Shown here: piece by piece, positions 25,891 through 40,800 of the stretch
Position numbering within the stretch: the stretch's first letter is position 1
Layout of the letters: each line of letters opens with the position of its first letter
Source of the DNA: Sitta carolinensis
Taxonomy: Eukaryota; Chordata; Aves; Passeriformes; Sittidae
DNA length: 64,000 bases
Direction of reading: 5' to 3'
Assembly: GCA_032173965.1 (NCBI GenBank)
Contig: CM063285.1
Location: 22,665,660-22,729,659, forward strand
Notes under the pieces: generated by a model
What the model was told of the DNA's origin: nothing
Database searches by the model: none
The model's input: only the letters and a program-made list of their open reading frames with translations
Program-made: the position numbers and the translations under genes

Positions 25891-28800
25891 GTGAGTATAA
25901 TTATTTGTTCTCTGAAATCTTCCAAAACTTTTCATTCTTCTTGAGTTGTCATCACATGTGTTTGGATCCATTTCCCTTCCCTGGTAGAAACTAATCTTAG
26001 GTGAAGATAATTTATTTGTGCTTTGGGTCTAAGCCTTACTTATTGTTACTTATTAACACTTACTTACTAGTGTTACTTATTATATATATATATATATATA
26101 TATCAAGCATCTGAAACAAAGATTCAAATATAAAGAATTACCAGTTCCAGTCTCACAATTTTAGACCTTTCAAGGAAAAACAACTCAAGCCACCTGAGAC
26201 CTGTGAGGTCCTTTAGGTGTGTTTTTATGCTTGCACTTAGCTGCTAAACAAGAAACTAAATTACATACTATCACCCAACTGTATTAAAGATAAAAAATGT
26301 GGATTTTTCAGAAGATACATATTTCTGGCACTATTTTGGGGGGTTATAATTTGACAAGACCATTGTAGCTGCATAAAGTAACTGATCAGCTTTATCATTT
26401 ATAAAAATGTGGGTTTGTTCATAGCATGAAAAATATTTTAAAGTAAAAAAAGCTACCTCTACAAAAGCCACAACACAGGACAAATCATCGTGATCTTTCT
26501 TCATCAAAAAGCTGTAAAATATATTAAACAGCTTCACTAGTGCTCTTTCAGGGAAAAAAAAATCTCCATTCTGGAAACTATTGGAGTTACTATTTCATGA
26601 CAACAAAACATGAAATTTTTCTCTGTACCTGGTATACTCATCATTATGTTCTCTAAGGATTTTTTTTCAATTATAATTGGTATGAATATTGATTCATTTA
26701 TTTCAAAGGCCTTTTACATGTACATTCCCAACACACTTAAAAATCAATATGAAATTTTCTAAAGGATAAATATTTTTCCCTTTCTTATTTTAGTAGAAAG
26801 TGTAATTGGCTAACCATTCCAATCTTGCCAGTAAAGTATTTCTTCTGATAAAATTATATTGCATATATTTGCTTTTCTAAAGTGGTTGCTATTGAATCAG
26901 GATTAGTAATATGTTTGGTTTTCTGTGATTTGGGATCTTGCATCCTTTACTAGACGGTTAAGAACTCAAAAGAGATTTTCTTCTTAGTTTCTTTTATTTT
27001 CTCTTTAAGTTACAGTGATTCTGTAATCTATTCCTGATAATTTAAAGGAGACAGAAAGAATACTATACCTTAAAAAGGTAGTAGATCAGTTTCAGTTGGA
27101 GAAGTCAAGAAATAGTTACTTTTCTTCTACTGATTTATTGTAACCAATTTTTTAAATAATTGACACTGCATCTGTATATGTTGTCTGATATTAATGGTTG
27201 TAAGTCAAAATAATTTACTGAAGAAATTCTTTAAAGTCATTACAATTAGCAATTATTATATTTGCAATAATAATGTAGTGTTTTGTTAGCATTATAAAGA
27301 AAATCTAATAGATAGTACAATTTTGAACTGTGGCAGATGTTTACAATGATATGCAGGCTTAATATAATGAAACTTTACATATTAGTCAGCCTAACGAACT
27401 ACTTGAGCAGAGGGACACAAGTTTCTAATTCTGATGCACTGAATTCCATCAAAATACCCCAGAATAAATGGGCTTAATACAATCTCTTTATTCCCTTTTC
27501 TTTTAAACATAAAAAGGCACACTGATAAACCCTTTATTTTTTCCATCATCACAGAAACAAGAGAGCAGAGAAGCAACTGTAGAACAGGGGGAGAGTATCA
27601 GACCCAGGAAAGACAGGAAAACGTGATTACAGGCTTTCTCTGAAAAGTATTGAGATGCATTCTCATGTTAGGTAAATTTTTACTATCTATTCCAATTTTC
27701 ATGTCTTATGGAATGGAAAGGGAGAGAAATTAGGTGTTTTTATGAACTAGATCACTGGATCCTAGGGACAGACTTCCCTCCTGAGGCACCCAGATGGAAT
27801 GGGGACATGTAAGGCAGAGCTGCATGTAAATATTCTCCCCTTGATGCTGCTGGTATTTCAAGATAAAGTTGGTCATAGAGAAGTGGCAGTTTTCTCTGAA
27901 GAAACTCAGCAACAAAATAGCAGAAAAATAATTCGAACAGATCTCAATCAAGAAAACAGGGCTTATACAGGACAGAGTGGTGAGACTGTTGCATTAATTT
28001 CTTCTCTACTCTTCTTAAACACAATTCTAGGCTGAGAAAAAGTCTTAGAAGTACACTTTGGACTTAGAGATACTTTTCAAGGAATCCCAGAATACTGAAT
28101 ATACCATTAATTCAGAAGCATAAGAAAAATAATTTTAAAAAATCAAAGTATTACTTTCAAAATGTGCTCTGTTCTTTAAGATGATCTCCTTTATATGTTA
28201 TGCTACCCTTATCAGTAATTACATACATTATGTGTGAATAATCAGATAGGATGGACTCCCTCAAGATCAATAATGAGTTGTACAAATTGTTAAGAGCAGC
28301 AGCCCTGCCATATTCAGCAATGCAAGGCATCATCATTATCACAGATTGCATACAAAAAATGGTTCCCTACAGTAAGTACCACAGGTAAAAGTACCAGAAA
28401 TTACAAGATGACATCTATGGTCTCTCTGAAATATATATACAGAGAGAGAGAAATTGAAAGCTTCAGCAAAAGAATTTTCTATGTTTAGCGGTATCCCTTC
28501 CATTACGGTATCATATATTATGGAAATTAAATGCAACATGTACGATAAACTCACAGCAAACCAAAATACTCATGAAAGTTTTATTTAATAAAGTTGTACA
28601 CAAAGGATATCTCTGCAAAAGTATAGCTAGCTCATAGCATGTGGTTAGCTAATAAAGAAAGCATTTTATTTTAGTAGACATTCCCTCTGGGAAATATTCA
28701 GGCTAAAGAGTCTGACTTCAATAGTCTGTTATCAGCAGAATGGCTTACTGAACAAATATTATTAGGAGGTTGTTCATACTTCAGAATGCTTTTTCCATCA

Positions 28801-31800
28801 CAAGACTGAATTGCCCGAAGATTACATATCATAATTTGATAAAAGCAGCCTCATCATTTACTGTTACTTTTGTTGAACTGCTTATGACTTTGGTCAGAAA
28901 AAGCTGCTCTTGCACAGAAGGAAGGTAAAGTCCAAGTATCATTTTCCAGAACCATTATAAATTTTTCAGTCCCTTTCCAATCACTTTCATTGTTTTGATT
29001 CACTCCACCAACACCATACAAATCTGTTCTGTCTGCCCAGCTTATTTTGGAATCAGTTGCTTAAAGGAGAATTAAAAGAACATGTGAAAACACAGAGAGA
29101 TAGGTATAAAGTTCCCACCTTTAAAGGGCCACCTCTGTGGAGACAGATCTGTGGTTCTGAACATGAGGGTATCCTGAGATCAGAAACTGGTATAAATATC
29201 TTAATGTGAAAAATCACTGAATCACCTCTGGAGATTTATTTGCCTTATCTTTAAGTGCTTTGATACTTTGTGAGAAAAAAAGCAAAATATTTCTGATTTT
29301 TTTCTCCTGAAAAACAGGTATCCCCTTCACTAGGATGCTACAGAGGAAAGTATGAAAACCATTTATCCATGTTCACATAGAGAAGTTTGTCTAAACTAAC
29401 CCACAAAAAGGACAAATTGCTCTTGGAAATTACTTTCCTCTGATGCTTTTTGAAATGCAGAAAAGTCTGTCATGCTTAATCCTAAACTCACAATGAGAGC
29501 TCCAGAAAAACAATGAACATGTTGTGAGGGATGCTAGAATTCAGATATCAAAATAAATTTGTGCAATTCTTGACATCCTTTCAGTGACTATACTAGACAT
29601 TTCCCCCATTTTCTTCAAAAAAATTAGCTCTATTTGTGCATATTTGTCAATCCACCTGCTCCTGGCAGTAACTTTGAACTTTATAATGATTTTCAATCAT
29701 ATTGGTAGAGGAATGCAATTTCTTCTGAAGTTTTGTTAAAACACTGTTCAGTGGGGGTGAGGGAACCAAATTCTATTACCAGCTAAAAAAATACAGCAGT
29801 TGAATCTCAACAGTTGTTTATTCCATTGGCTTAGCATTAGCCAAATAATACATCCAACCTTTGGACTCAGACATGGGACACACCATATTTTACTTAGCCA
29901 GAGGTTGTCTCAGAAAGGGCCACAATGGCTTGTGAATGTAGATGAAACAAGGAGAGGAAATTAACTGTAAGTAAGTAAAAAACAGAGACAAAAGAATTCG
30001 GGGGGGGGAGGCGGAAAGAAAGTTGTTTTTGTCAGCAGTGTTCACTGAACAAGTTGATGCACAGAGCATAATGCAAGTTTCTATATCACTCAGTCCCACA
30101 TTACTGAGACTAATGGGTGTTTAATAATGTTTACTTATCTTTTTAAAAATTATTTGAGAAATTCCTGTTAATTTCTTTACTTGAAAAAAAATTATAGAAT
30201 TATTAGATTGAACAGAGAGTTGGTAGGCCATCTACCCCAGGATTTGCTCGTTAAGGGCAGGAACCAAAAGCAATAAAAATACTTGCAATGACATTATCTG
30301 TGAAATTAGGATAAAGTTCTCATAATAAGAAGGTTACGCAGTCCAAAAATATCCCTGGCTCTTCTCAACTTACAAAAAGATTTCTGTTACTTTGTCACAA
30401 TTTGTTTTACTTATGTGGATGGGTTGGAGAGCATTGTATTTAGAGAAATTATATTCAGTGAACATAACAAACTCTTCTCTGACATCACCAAGAAAACCAC
30501 AATGCAATTTTCACATCTGTAGACTTAGCTTTGCCATGAAGAGCAATTTCTGCTTGTCCCTGGTGTGAACCATCTTAAGATATGAAGAAGAAAGATCATG
30601 AGATCATACTGGTAATTTTCCTATACTTTCCAGAGCTTTGTTTCCCTAAGCTTTCCCGAGATGTTGCATAAGTAAACCAGAAATAGTCATAGACGTAAAC
30701 TGGTCATTCTGATATCAGAGTTCAGTACTCTAACTAGTTCTTTCAGATATTTCACCCATAGGGGCTGTAATGTATAATATCAAGCTAAATGGTTTTACAC
30801 AGGTTTTTCTAGCAGACTAGTACAAAATGTACTGAAAATATAATACAGATGAGATCTATATGACAGCTTTTCATGATAAGCTCTCTACTGCAGTGCTGGG
30901 CATGATAGGGAAAGAATTTATGGGTTTAAGTCAGCTCAAGCCATTTGCTTTTTTCCAAATTATTTTGCTACCTTTTCAGTATTTATACTCTGTGTTGGGC
31001 TTAGAGAGGTATCCATTCCTATCATGCTGATCTGGCCAAGTCAGGAAGACATTCACACTCCTTTACTGAAGTCATGTGTAAACATTTATACCACAAGTTC
31101 ATCAACTTAAATGTTGATAGCTACACTCAGTCTGCTTTGTGCTGAGTTAAAATAAGCTTTCTTTGAAACAGGTGAAGTCAGCCACATCCTGCATTTTTCC
31201 CTGAACTCCACTGCTCCGTCTCAGCTCCACTGAGCATATTTCTTCTACAGGGGTCAGTCACAGCTGACTTCAGAGGAAACGAATGAAGTGACAGCAGTAT
31301 GTGTAACTACACACAGGTGTTCAATCAATCCTTAAAAATGCCCTGTTTCAAGAGGGAGCAATAGAAATTCTCTAGCCAAAACAACAGAAAGGATAAATCT
31401 ATTCATATGTAGCTGTCTGTTTCCTAATCAAAATTCAATCTATTGTAATTTCATTCAGTTACCAAATGCCTCTATTGCTCTGCTCCCTGAGATTGTGATG
31501 TGATGAACATTGCTGCTAGCTAGACATTCCCTAGGCACATTTAGGCAGAACGAGCCTATATAATTTTGGAGGAAACATGATTTTACACCTTGGGTCCTAG
31601 ATTCTCAAAGCAGAACCCCAGCTTTCCTTTCTATAACACTGTTTCAATATATTTCCTCAATTTCTTGAGGTATTTCGGGGAAAAGACATTTTAAGCACAG
31701 ATGCTTCTAAAGTATGACAAGATTGTAACAAATTTTTGCAAAATAAAATGCCTGCCCCAACATTAAAGTTTATGTCTCAGCACAGGAGATTATCTTAAGT

Positions 31801-34800
31801 CTTGCTCAACAACTTAAAACTATGCCACCTTTACTTCTCCCCAGATAACTACACCAAAGACCATTAGAGTGGACATTTGCTCAGAAAAATAAACCTCTTG
31901 AATTTTTGCATTATTTTAGAAGCAAGGTTTTCCTTCTTACCTGCTATATAGCATCTTATTGACACAGGACAGAAGTGCTGCTGTCTCAAAGGCAGGATCC
32001 CTACCTGGTGTGCAAACACCAATTCACAAATCGAGGTGATTCTAGTTCGCCCAAGTTAATGAGCTATATGGTAACCCACAAAAGACCAGCTGCCTGATCA
32101 TCATAACTTTACAGTTAATACATCTGAACAAACAAAGACATATTATTCACCGGTTACAAATTGCATAACTTTTTTTGTTAATTAGTAGTCAAACCCCTAC
32201 TTGCTAACTATCCCTTTTGCCTGTCATGGTCATTAGTCCATGAGTACTGTTCTTACCTCCATTTGAGTCTGGGGTCTGTGTTGAGTAGGTGGTCAATGGG
32301 TTGGTAGTCATGAAGTCCCATTTCCAGAATTACCTTTACACCAGTTACTGCTCATTTTTGCTGACTTCACTCCTGGTGTCTCTCATCCTGATGCCCCATT
32401 CATCTTGGGATTATTTTCCCTTTTCCTTAAAACAAAAGATTACCCAAGCACTTGAGATTAACAATGGCATTGCTTAATCATAACAGTCCAGCTCTAGCTA
32501 TTGATTAACAACTAAAAAAAGAAATTTACTAGTTTGGTTTAAGTCTTGAGCTGCTCAGATCTTGAGGGGCTTCATATCAGTGTCCCCCGCCATCACAGCA
32601 CTAAGGACCCATCATCTAATAGCTCTATGGACTGTCTGCACAGAGTTTGCTTTAAAGGGGTACAAATAGCACTGTTCATTCTAGAATCAAACCCCGGCAC
32701 CACTGAACTGTCTACAGTAAATGTCCTTGGGTTTGACTTGCATGGCAAATATTGCATAGCACTCTCAAACCCCCCCCAGAAAACACAAAAAGAACGCCTA
32801 CCACAAAAAAGCTGCAACTCACAGCACCTAGTAGGCAATTGCTATGTAACCACATTTAATTCAGACACCAAATTATCAGAGTTCAGCTCTAAAGATTTGG
32901 CCCAGACCTGCCAGAGCCCTTATTTCAAAAATTCAGTGAAAACAAGTGGAATAAGTTTAGTAAGTAATAAACACCTTAGTATTTTGAAATTAAATGTATA
33001 AAGAAGGGATGTTTCTGTGGGCTAGTCAAAGACACAAACTATGAAAGAGATTGCAGAAAAAACTGACACAGGTTGTGATGGGATAAATTCCTAAAGGCAG
33101 CCTGTGTAAGAACTGTAAAGTAGCAAAGTACTTTCTTCAAGATACACGACATTGCACCAACTCTGTGAGCTATGCCAGCAGTAAGACACCATTAATTAGG
33201 CAAAAATTCCTTTCAGGGATCCTGGTAGCATGTATGCTGTAAATCCTGGGTCACGGTTCAGAGAACTGATACATATCATCAGAATGCTGAATTTGTGGAG
33301 AAACCCCTCTGAAAATCCAAACATGAGGTACACTGAAAATTCTTACAAAAAATGTCTTCTCTGAGATGGAATATGAAGTACAATGTGTACACTATAAGGA
33401 AATTTTAATCAAAATTATTTTATTCACTTTTATTCAAAAAGAAGTTATATTGTACTGTATCATCTAAAAATGTTTACCTGAACCTTCATATTTAATCTGG
33501 CTCTACTTAAAAGCTTCATGTTTTAGACCCTGGATAAGAGATATGGATTTACTGGATAAGGTTTAATCTACTGATGGCGAGCTTCAAATGATAAGAGAGC
33601 GAATACTATATCAAAAAGGTGTTCAGCAACTCTGCTGAACCAAGGGAGAATACAGCACATTCAAAAATTCATTAGTTTGCCTGAAAGATAAATGACAAAT
33701 GCTGTGTTGCCTTTTTTGGTCAAAAATGTACAAGTCTGCAAATCTGTATGTTCAAAACTGTCTTTTCTATGATCAGTTCATCCCATATATTTTTGCAATT
33801 ATGTATTCATGTAAAGTACTTTTCTTATTCAACCCTTTCATGAATAAAGATATATATTAAGAAATTATTCATACTTACCTCCATTCAGACTGAGAGATGG
33901 TATATGAGGTATATGATTCGAAAACTGCTTTTACTTAATGTTTCACTCCAGATACTATGCAGGAATCCATCCTTAAAACATTCACTAAGTTAATCACTTA
34001 ATTAACTTAAATAAGTTAATCTGATTTTAGTGCAAGACCCATAAACACTGAAGAGATCAGCTGTTTATTTTGTGACACCACAAACCTGGATGTGTGAAAG
34101 GAAATACTTTGAGACAATTAATCTTTACAGGAATTGTGCCTGTACAAAGCTGATGCAGAGATGAAGCGTCATCTCCAGTATTTTAAATTAGATTCAAATA
34201 AATGCATACGTCCTACATTTTCTCCTTTCCTCACCTCCACCCTTCTGACTAGAAAGGGCTGTTATGAACTCTCAATTTCTGAAACTAATATCTGTGGATC
34301 CCTATTCTACATATACATTAAGTGCAAAGTGAGGCCCATAGTACACAGACAATCCTCACAAAGAAAAGGAAGATGGGATGGAGCATATATTAAGGATGAG
34401 TCTGCAATTCATTTTAGATACAACAACATATATCGATCTAAAAAAATAGCTTACGTTTCACTGTGTCCTGTATGGCCAATATCTATCTCCCTATTTCCAA
34501 AACACTTTTTTTTTCTCAGCATTTTCCCAATTGGTTTATAAGCAAAAAGGACCTACATACTTTATGTTCAGCTGCAAAGTTTGGAACTTGTATTTAAACG
34601 ATGAACAAACCACGGAAGGATGTCAGTCGATCAATAAGTACTTTTTTGTAAAGAGGCAAGCTGGTCTGTTTGTACTCTTTAAAATAACTCCTCCAAAAAT
34701 CTGAAATTTCTGGCTATCCACTTTTTCTCATTTAACCACGGACAATTTATTCCTACCTTTGCCTGGTGGGTTAAAAGTAATGATCAAATGTATCAATAAA

Positions 34801-37800
34801 TTATGTCTTCCTTCTCAGTTAAAATACACAATTCTTATTTAATGCTTTTTAATTCCTCTGCTTAGATTTCAAGCCAGCAAGAGTGATTAGTGGCCATGCA
34901 CAAAAGTGGTGTGAATGTCATCATGCGTGAAGGCACATGTATGAAAGACTTTCAAGTATATGTAAAGCAAGCAAGCAAGCAAAAGTTTAATTAGCATAAT
35001 CTATGCAAGCCCTGATTCTAGGAAGTATTTGCAAAAATACCCGATTCATACTTATGAAATATATCCCATTTTTCTTTGAAATGTAAATATAAAGTTAATG
35101 GTGTCATTTTAATCAGATATACTGACTGAGTCCAGGAGAGAATATATTTAGTACATCAGGTAAAGCAGACAGAATTCTCAGATGAACTTAAGAGGTTAAT
35201 GAGGAGACAGAGCTAAGTATCTGTCAACCTCAGTTATTTTCTTCTATTTGCATTGGTCTGTGATTCTATTAAAGTTAGTTATGTTTATTATTCACAGATT
35301 TCTTAGAAAGAATAAGAAAAAATACATTAAATAAAGTATCACCGAGAATGAGCTGACAATAATTTAATCAGTTACAAAGCAACTAGAAAAATTGTGTTGC
35401 CTTCTACATAGCAATCTCAAAACGATCTCACACTTGGCAGTAACATCACTGCTTTAATAAATCAGCAGTTTTTCAAGCAACTTATGGCACTCATTCATCA
35501 TTTTCTCATTAGTCCTTTCAAATCAGAAATACCATGAGGAATAAATACTGAAGACTGTCAGGAACACCATGAATTAACTTTGAAGTATAAAATAATATTT
35601 TTTAAAAGGTTGGCAAAGGGATTTACATTTTATTGTAAATCCTCACTATTTTTTTTCCTGTTCAGGCCTAACTCACGCTAGGGGCAGCTTCCTCCAATAT
35701 GGTCTGTCTTCCTATGGTTAAGTGCAAGTTTAAGTTCTGTTTTATAAATCAAACACTATATATCCTGCTCCCCACAAAACAAAGAAAATTTAAAGTTACG
35801 ATTGTTGGTTTACAACAGAATTATGTGTATCATGTTAAAAATGTTAAACACCTGAATTAAAGTCTACTTTTTCCTTTTGTAGACACAAGGAACGATTCTT
35901 CCTGCTCCAAATTTTAACCCTATAATGGATGCCCAGCTGCTAGAAGGAGCCCTACAGGGAATTAGTGAGTACCTTGACCGATTCTAACACCAATTTCCTC
36001 TTTTTCAGAAAGCTCTCATAAAGCATTAGGCAAAACGTAATCTCATAAAATTGTCACCACCTATCTGCAGATTCTTCAAGAAATCAGAATAAGACACACT
36101 GATGATGTCCAAATAAATCATTTGCATTTATAGGAACTAAGAGTTGATCAAGATTAATCTAAAATACATATCAACACTTACAGTAATGAACACTTCATTA
36201 ATAAGTCAAGAAAAACAAAATTCTGTGTTACATCACTAGAGTGAGGACCAAGCAATGAAAGGATTTTAGTTGTTACTTCAACAATTAAGTGCTACCAAGG
36301 TCTCCTAAGTCTCTTAATCAGTCATAAGAAATATAAAGAAAATGAATAGATAAAGAATTCATTATCTTTGCACTTTTTGCTTTCAATGTTTGTTCCCAAA
36401 AGACTTTTGTTTGGAAAAGCATTTTTCTCAGTTCAGTTCTATGTATTTTCCAGTTGAATCTTGTTGGTATTGCTAAGCATCAAAATATTGATCTATTTTT
36501 ATTTTTTTTTAACTGGAAATGTTCTCCTCACTTTAAAAGTGTTTTCTGTATCAGAGCTTTTATACCCCTTTCATAAGATTGTACAGCATCAAATCTTGCA
36601 TGCTCTTTTCAATTTCTTTAATGAAAATGTGAGGACTCAGATTTAATGTCAAATGAACCACAATAAGCATTATTCATCAAGGCAAATCTGAAGTATCTTT
36701 ATGACAAAATTGGCTACAGATGAAAAGTTTCAAACATCTCCCTACACTTTAAGCAGTACTTTTAAGGTAATGTTGCTAACATGAAAATAGAGAGATTATA
36801 TTCTTCGTTTAAACTCTAAGTACAATTTTAATCCTCGTATCAAAGTACATGGAACAAAGTTGTAATTTAAAGGTCAATTGACAAAATAAACAGTTCAGCT
36901 TCAGAGGAGTTAACATCACCACATCCTTTACAGGGACTGACACTGACCATCAATCCTGCACATGGCACTCATTCTTATGAGGATCTTCAGTCACCTCTGC
37001 TGTCTCACTGACACATATTTCCTGTATCTGGATCTTTCTCATTTTTTACTATAGAGACTATGCAAGCAGTAAAGATTCCTAGTGATAAGTATTTTCTGAA
37101 AATTAAAAAGAAACTTGAGAATGCAAAAACAATTTTAAAACTCCAAAATAATTTTCTGAACATGGTAATAATATTATTTTTCATAAGCAATAATACTGAT
37201 TCATTATAGAAGTTTACTAGTATGTTCTACCTATCAAGTAAACCATCATAGGCAACCTTCAATAAAATGCCCTTTGAAAATGGAGTAAAATACTATATTT
37301 TAAAACTTCAAAACTTACTTTATACAGTTCCTCTGAAATTATAACTTTGAATTTTTCAACAAATGGTCTAACAGCAATTTGTCATCCCCATAAAAGAGAT
37401 TGCTAATTCTTAAATGACAATTTGATCAATATCAACAGAACACACAAGTATGACTTCCAAGGCTCAGCCACAAGTCCTGCTACTGGGCCTAGCTGTGAAT
37501 CCATGAAAACCCCTATTTGTTTTATTGATGCTTTCAAATCCATTGACCTTGCGAGAGGTGATGATGCATCTGGTAATAACAGACTGCTTCGCTTTTTGAT
37601 AGTACTACACCAGTAAGTGCAAGATACACAAGCACAGTAAATATAACTGATGTTAGTAAATATTAGTGGGATATTGGTCTCTTGATCAATTTTTTAAAAA
37701 AATTAATACAATGTTCTTATACAAAACATGAACAATCACAAATGTAAGCAATTAACACCAGTTTGTTAATTTAGAGTCTGTGTTGTTTCCTTTTCAGGTT

Positions 37801-40800
37801 GTGAAAAAGATGTGCTGATTGAAATCCTAACTCAGCGTTGCAACTCCCAGCGGCTCATGATTGCTGAGGCGTACAGAGACATGTACAGCAGGGTATAACA
37901 GAAACACTTTGTACTTTCATTACTTCTTTCTCTCCTGTCTCCTCTGCAGCTGTCAGCTCTTCTTTCAGGTCAGCCACTGGAACCACAAGTCTGTCAGCAA
38001 GCTGGATGGCACAACAGGTTGGCACACAACTTCGTTCATTGGCTATTGATACCTCTGATGGTATCATGTTGCCATTTCTACAGCGGAGGTATTGTCTGCC
38101 ACACACAGAGTTAGAAAAAGACATGAAAAGTTCCCTCTTCTACAGTCCATTCTTTCTCTATTGACCAACCTGAAATTTCTGAACAGACTTATTTCTTCCT
38201 TTATGTGCTTTTGGGGGGTTCTGAAATACATTTTCCAAGTTTTTTGAATAAATAGTACTGTAACCAAAGAAAAACACCATACAAAGGGTTACAGGCTTTT
38301 TGTCTTACTCACATAAAGATTAATGTTCATATCTCAAGCACTGACATTCTCACACCTCGTTCCATATAATCCCATCTATAAACTAAGACCAATACTCTTC
38401 TGAGCTGCTTAATGTTAAAGTTATGAATCTTTGAAAGGTGTTTAAAAATTTTTAGACATAAAAGGTTACTTTAAAAAAATTATTTTATCTATACTTACTG
38501 TATATAACAATGTAATTTTTGTTATCCAAATTCTTAAACATACACAGAGATAGATATCCTCATTATATTTCCAGATCTACTGTTGCTAACCAACTAACCT
38601 CAGGAAAGTTGCAATGCCTGCATTTTCCTTAGTTGCTACAGCTATATAAGGACAAAAATAATAGCAACACCTTTTGCAAAATTCCAGTGAAAGTCATGAA
38701 AAGTGCAGTGTGAAACTAGATACTATTTGATTAAATTGCCTTAACATGCCCTTCCTCTGAAAGAAGTCAGACAAACACTTTTAACAAAATCCAGTTTTCT
38801 TCATTTCTTGAACCCTGTAAAACTTCAAAATTGGCTCACCAGAAAATTCCTCGAAGGCCAGTCTCTGCTTGCCATTGAATCAGTCAGCAAGAGCTTGCAC
38901 AAATGCTACCATATCTCTCTCAATTAAGGTTAACTAGAAATGGTTCATTCAAAAACTCCACATTATGTGGTGCTTTTACACTACCAGTTCACTAACCAGC
39001 AGAACAGCATATTTTTTTTTTTCTCTCGGTAGCTAGTAAGTTTTCTAGAGATAACCTTTGTGCCAAATCTATACTAAAATACCGCAAAACCACCGAACCC
39101 AGAATAAGCTCAAACATCCATTTACTATTGTAGAACTGGAGAAAAAAGAGCTGGATTTAATCAGTGTTGGGGGGTTGATTTTGATCAATTGATCTCCAGG
39201 AGATCAATGACTTTATTTGGACTTTATTCAGTGCACCTCAATTATTAAACCTGTTTTTTCTTTTATGAAATATTTATTAGGTTACCATCGCACCTGCAAA
39301 CCACACAAGTTCAGTGTTCATACATGCAATATTCCTCACTGCGTTTTAATGTTACTTACAGAAAATTAAAGTATGTCAAGCCAGCCAAAGCTGCCTGTCA
39401 TTTGAAGCCCCCAAGCCCATTCTTTCCAAGCGTTCATTTATCTCCATCACAGAACAGTCCTTCTCTACTCCAGCCATAGCAGCAGGCTCGTTTGTTTTAA
39501 CCTTTTCTATACAGTGTATCAACTGGACCTATCACTTTGACAAGGGAAAATATTTAAAAGCTTCGTATCATGTTTTTATCTTTAATTTCTGCTCTCTGAT
39601 ACATGAAGATGGTCTAGAGATAATACGGTATCACAATAAAGAATTGGCAAATGTCCTTCAGGAATGCAGTTATTTAATATTCACAGAGAACAATTATTGA
39701 CTGGCTCACTACTACTCTAATTAGATTTTTTTTCAAATAAAAACCAAAAATATAAACAAATCAACAAGTGAAAACACATCACCTTTAAATTCATGCCTCT
39801 TTCAGCCATATGAGTCAACATGAGTGCTATAAAGCCAGATGATATGGACCTAAAAACCTAGAAGAAAGAAAAAAGCCGCAGAAAACCTCAGATGTCCTTT
39901 CTAAGAATCTCAGTCCCTAAATCTATGAATAATAATAGAAGGGAAAGGCAAGAAAACTGTTTTCATAATCCAGCAATGGGCCATATAATATTTTAAAAAT
40001 GGAACATACTCCAATTCACCCACAATTTTAATTCAAATGAATTCATTAAGCACTGGGTACACTTTACAGCGCAAGATACATCATGATACTCTTGACAGTT
40101 TCTAAAAAAAAACCACCAAGAATGTGATGTATCTTGCCTTGAATTACTCCAGTTTTTGCTTTGAAAGATAATTTAGCACACATTGCACTTCCCTGGCTGT
40201 AATTTGTCCCACTGCTTATATTGCATTGAGCAAATGCACGATTTGGCAATCCCAGTTTATGAGTGGCAAACACCACAGGACAGAGAAGAGACATGGCAAA
40301 GCAACAGCAGTTTTAACCTTCTCAGTTCAATTTAAGGTAAACCTGTTCCAATCCTTCCCCCTCTTTATTTCACTTCAGTCTGCTCAATATGGTATGCCCA
40401 TTCATTAGACAAATGTAAACTGGGACACATTAGAAGGAGAGAAATATTTAAAAAAGAAAACAAAGTCCTGAACTAGCTGCATGATTCAGACATATAGAGA
40501 AGTTTTAAGATTCCTTCTGACAATTAGCCTTTAAGGACTTCTTACAGCAAAGATGATTAGGAAATTAAAACAATGACTACTTAGAATTGTCTTTTCTTAT
40601 TTCAAATAATTCCCTTAGTTCTGATTGCAGGAGTAATTTTTAAGTAGTATCCATTTGTAATATTAATCCATTTTCCCACAGGCATGTTGTCAGAAGTAAA
40701 ATGTCTTAATGAATTAATTTCTACTCCATGTGTGATTTAGTGGTTGTCAAACGAATCTAAAGTTGTAAAGACTGTGCATGTTTCTTCATAACAAATTTAA

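Noticed and set aside
25591..25971. 126-codon minus-strand open frame overlapping ANXA10 exon 1
   Set aside because: It is antisense to a confirmed exon and has no recognisable motif.
32546..33001. 151-codon open frame on the plus strand in ANXA10 intron 1
   Set aside because: It begins at TTG, not ATG, has no domain, splice or promoter support, and lies in a 10-kb intron. It is most likely a chance frame.
35619..35642. Perfect 9-bp-arm hairpin in ANXA10 intron 1
   Set aside because: It is short, AT-rich and isolated, with no sign of an RNA gene. Such palindromes are expected by chance in this length of AT-rich DNA.
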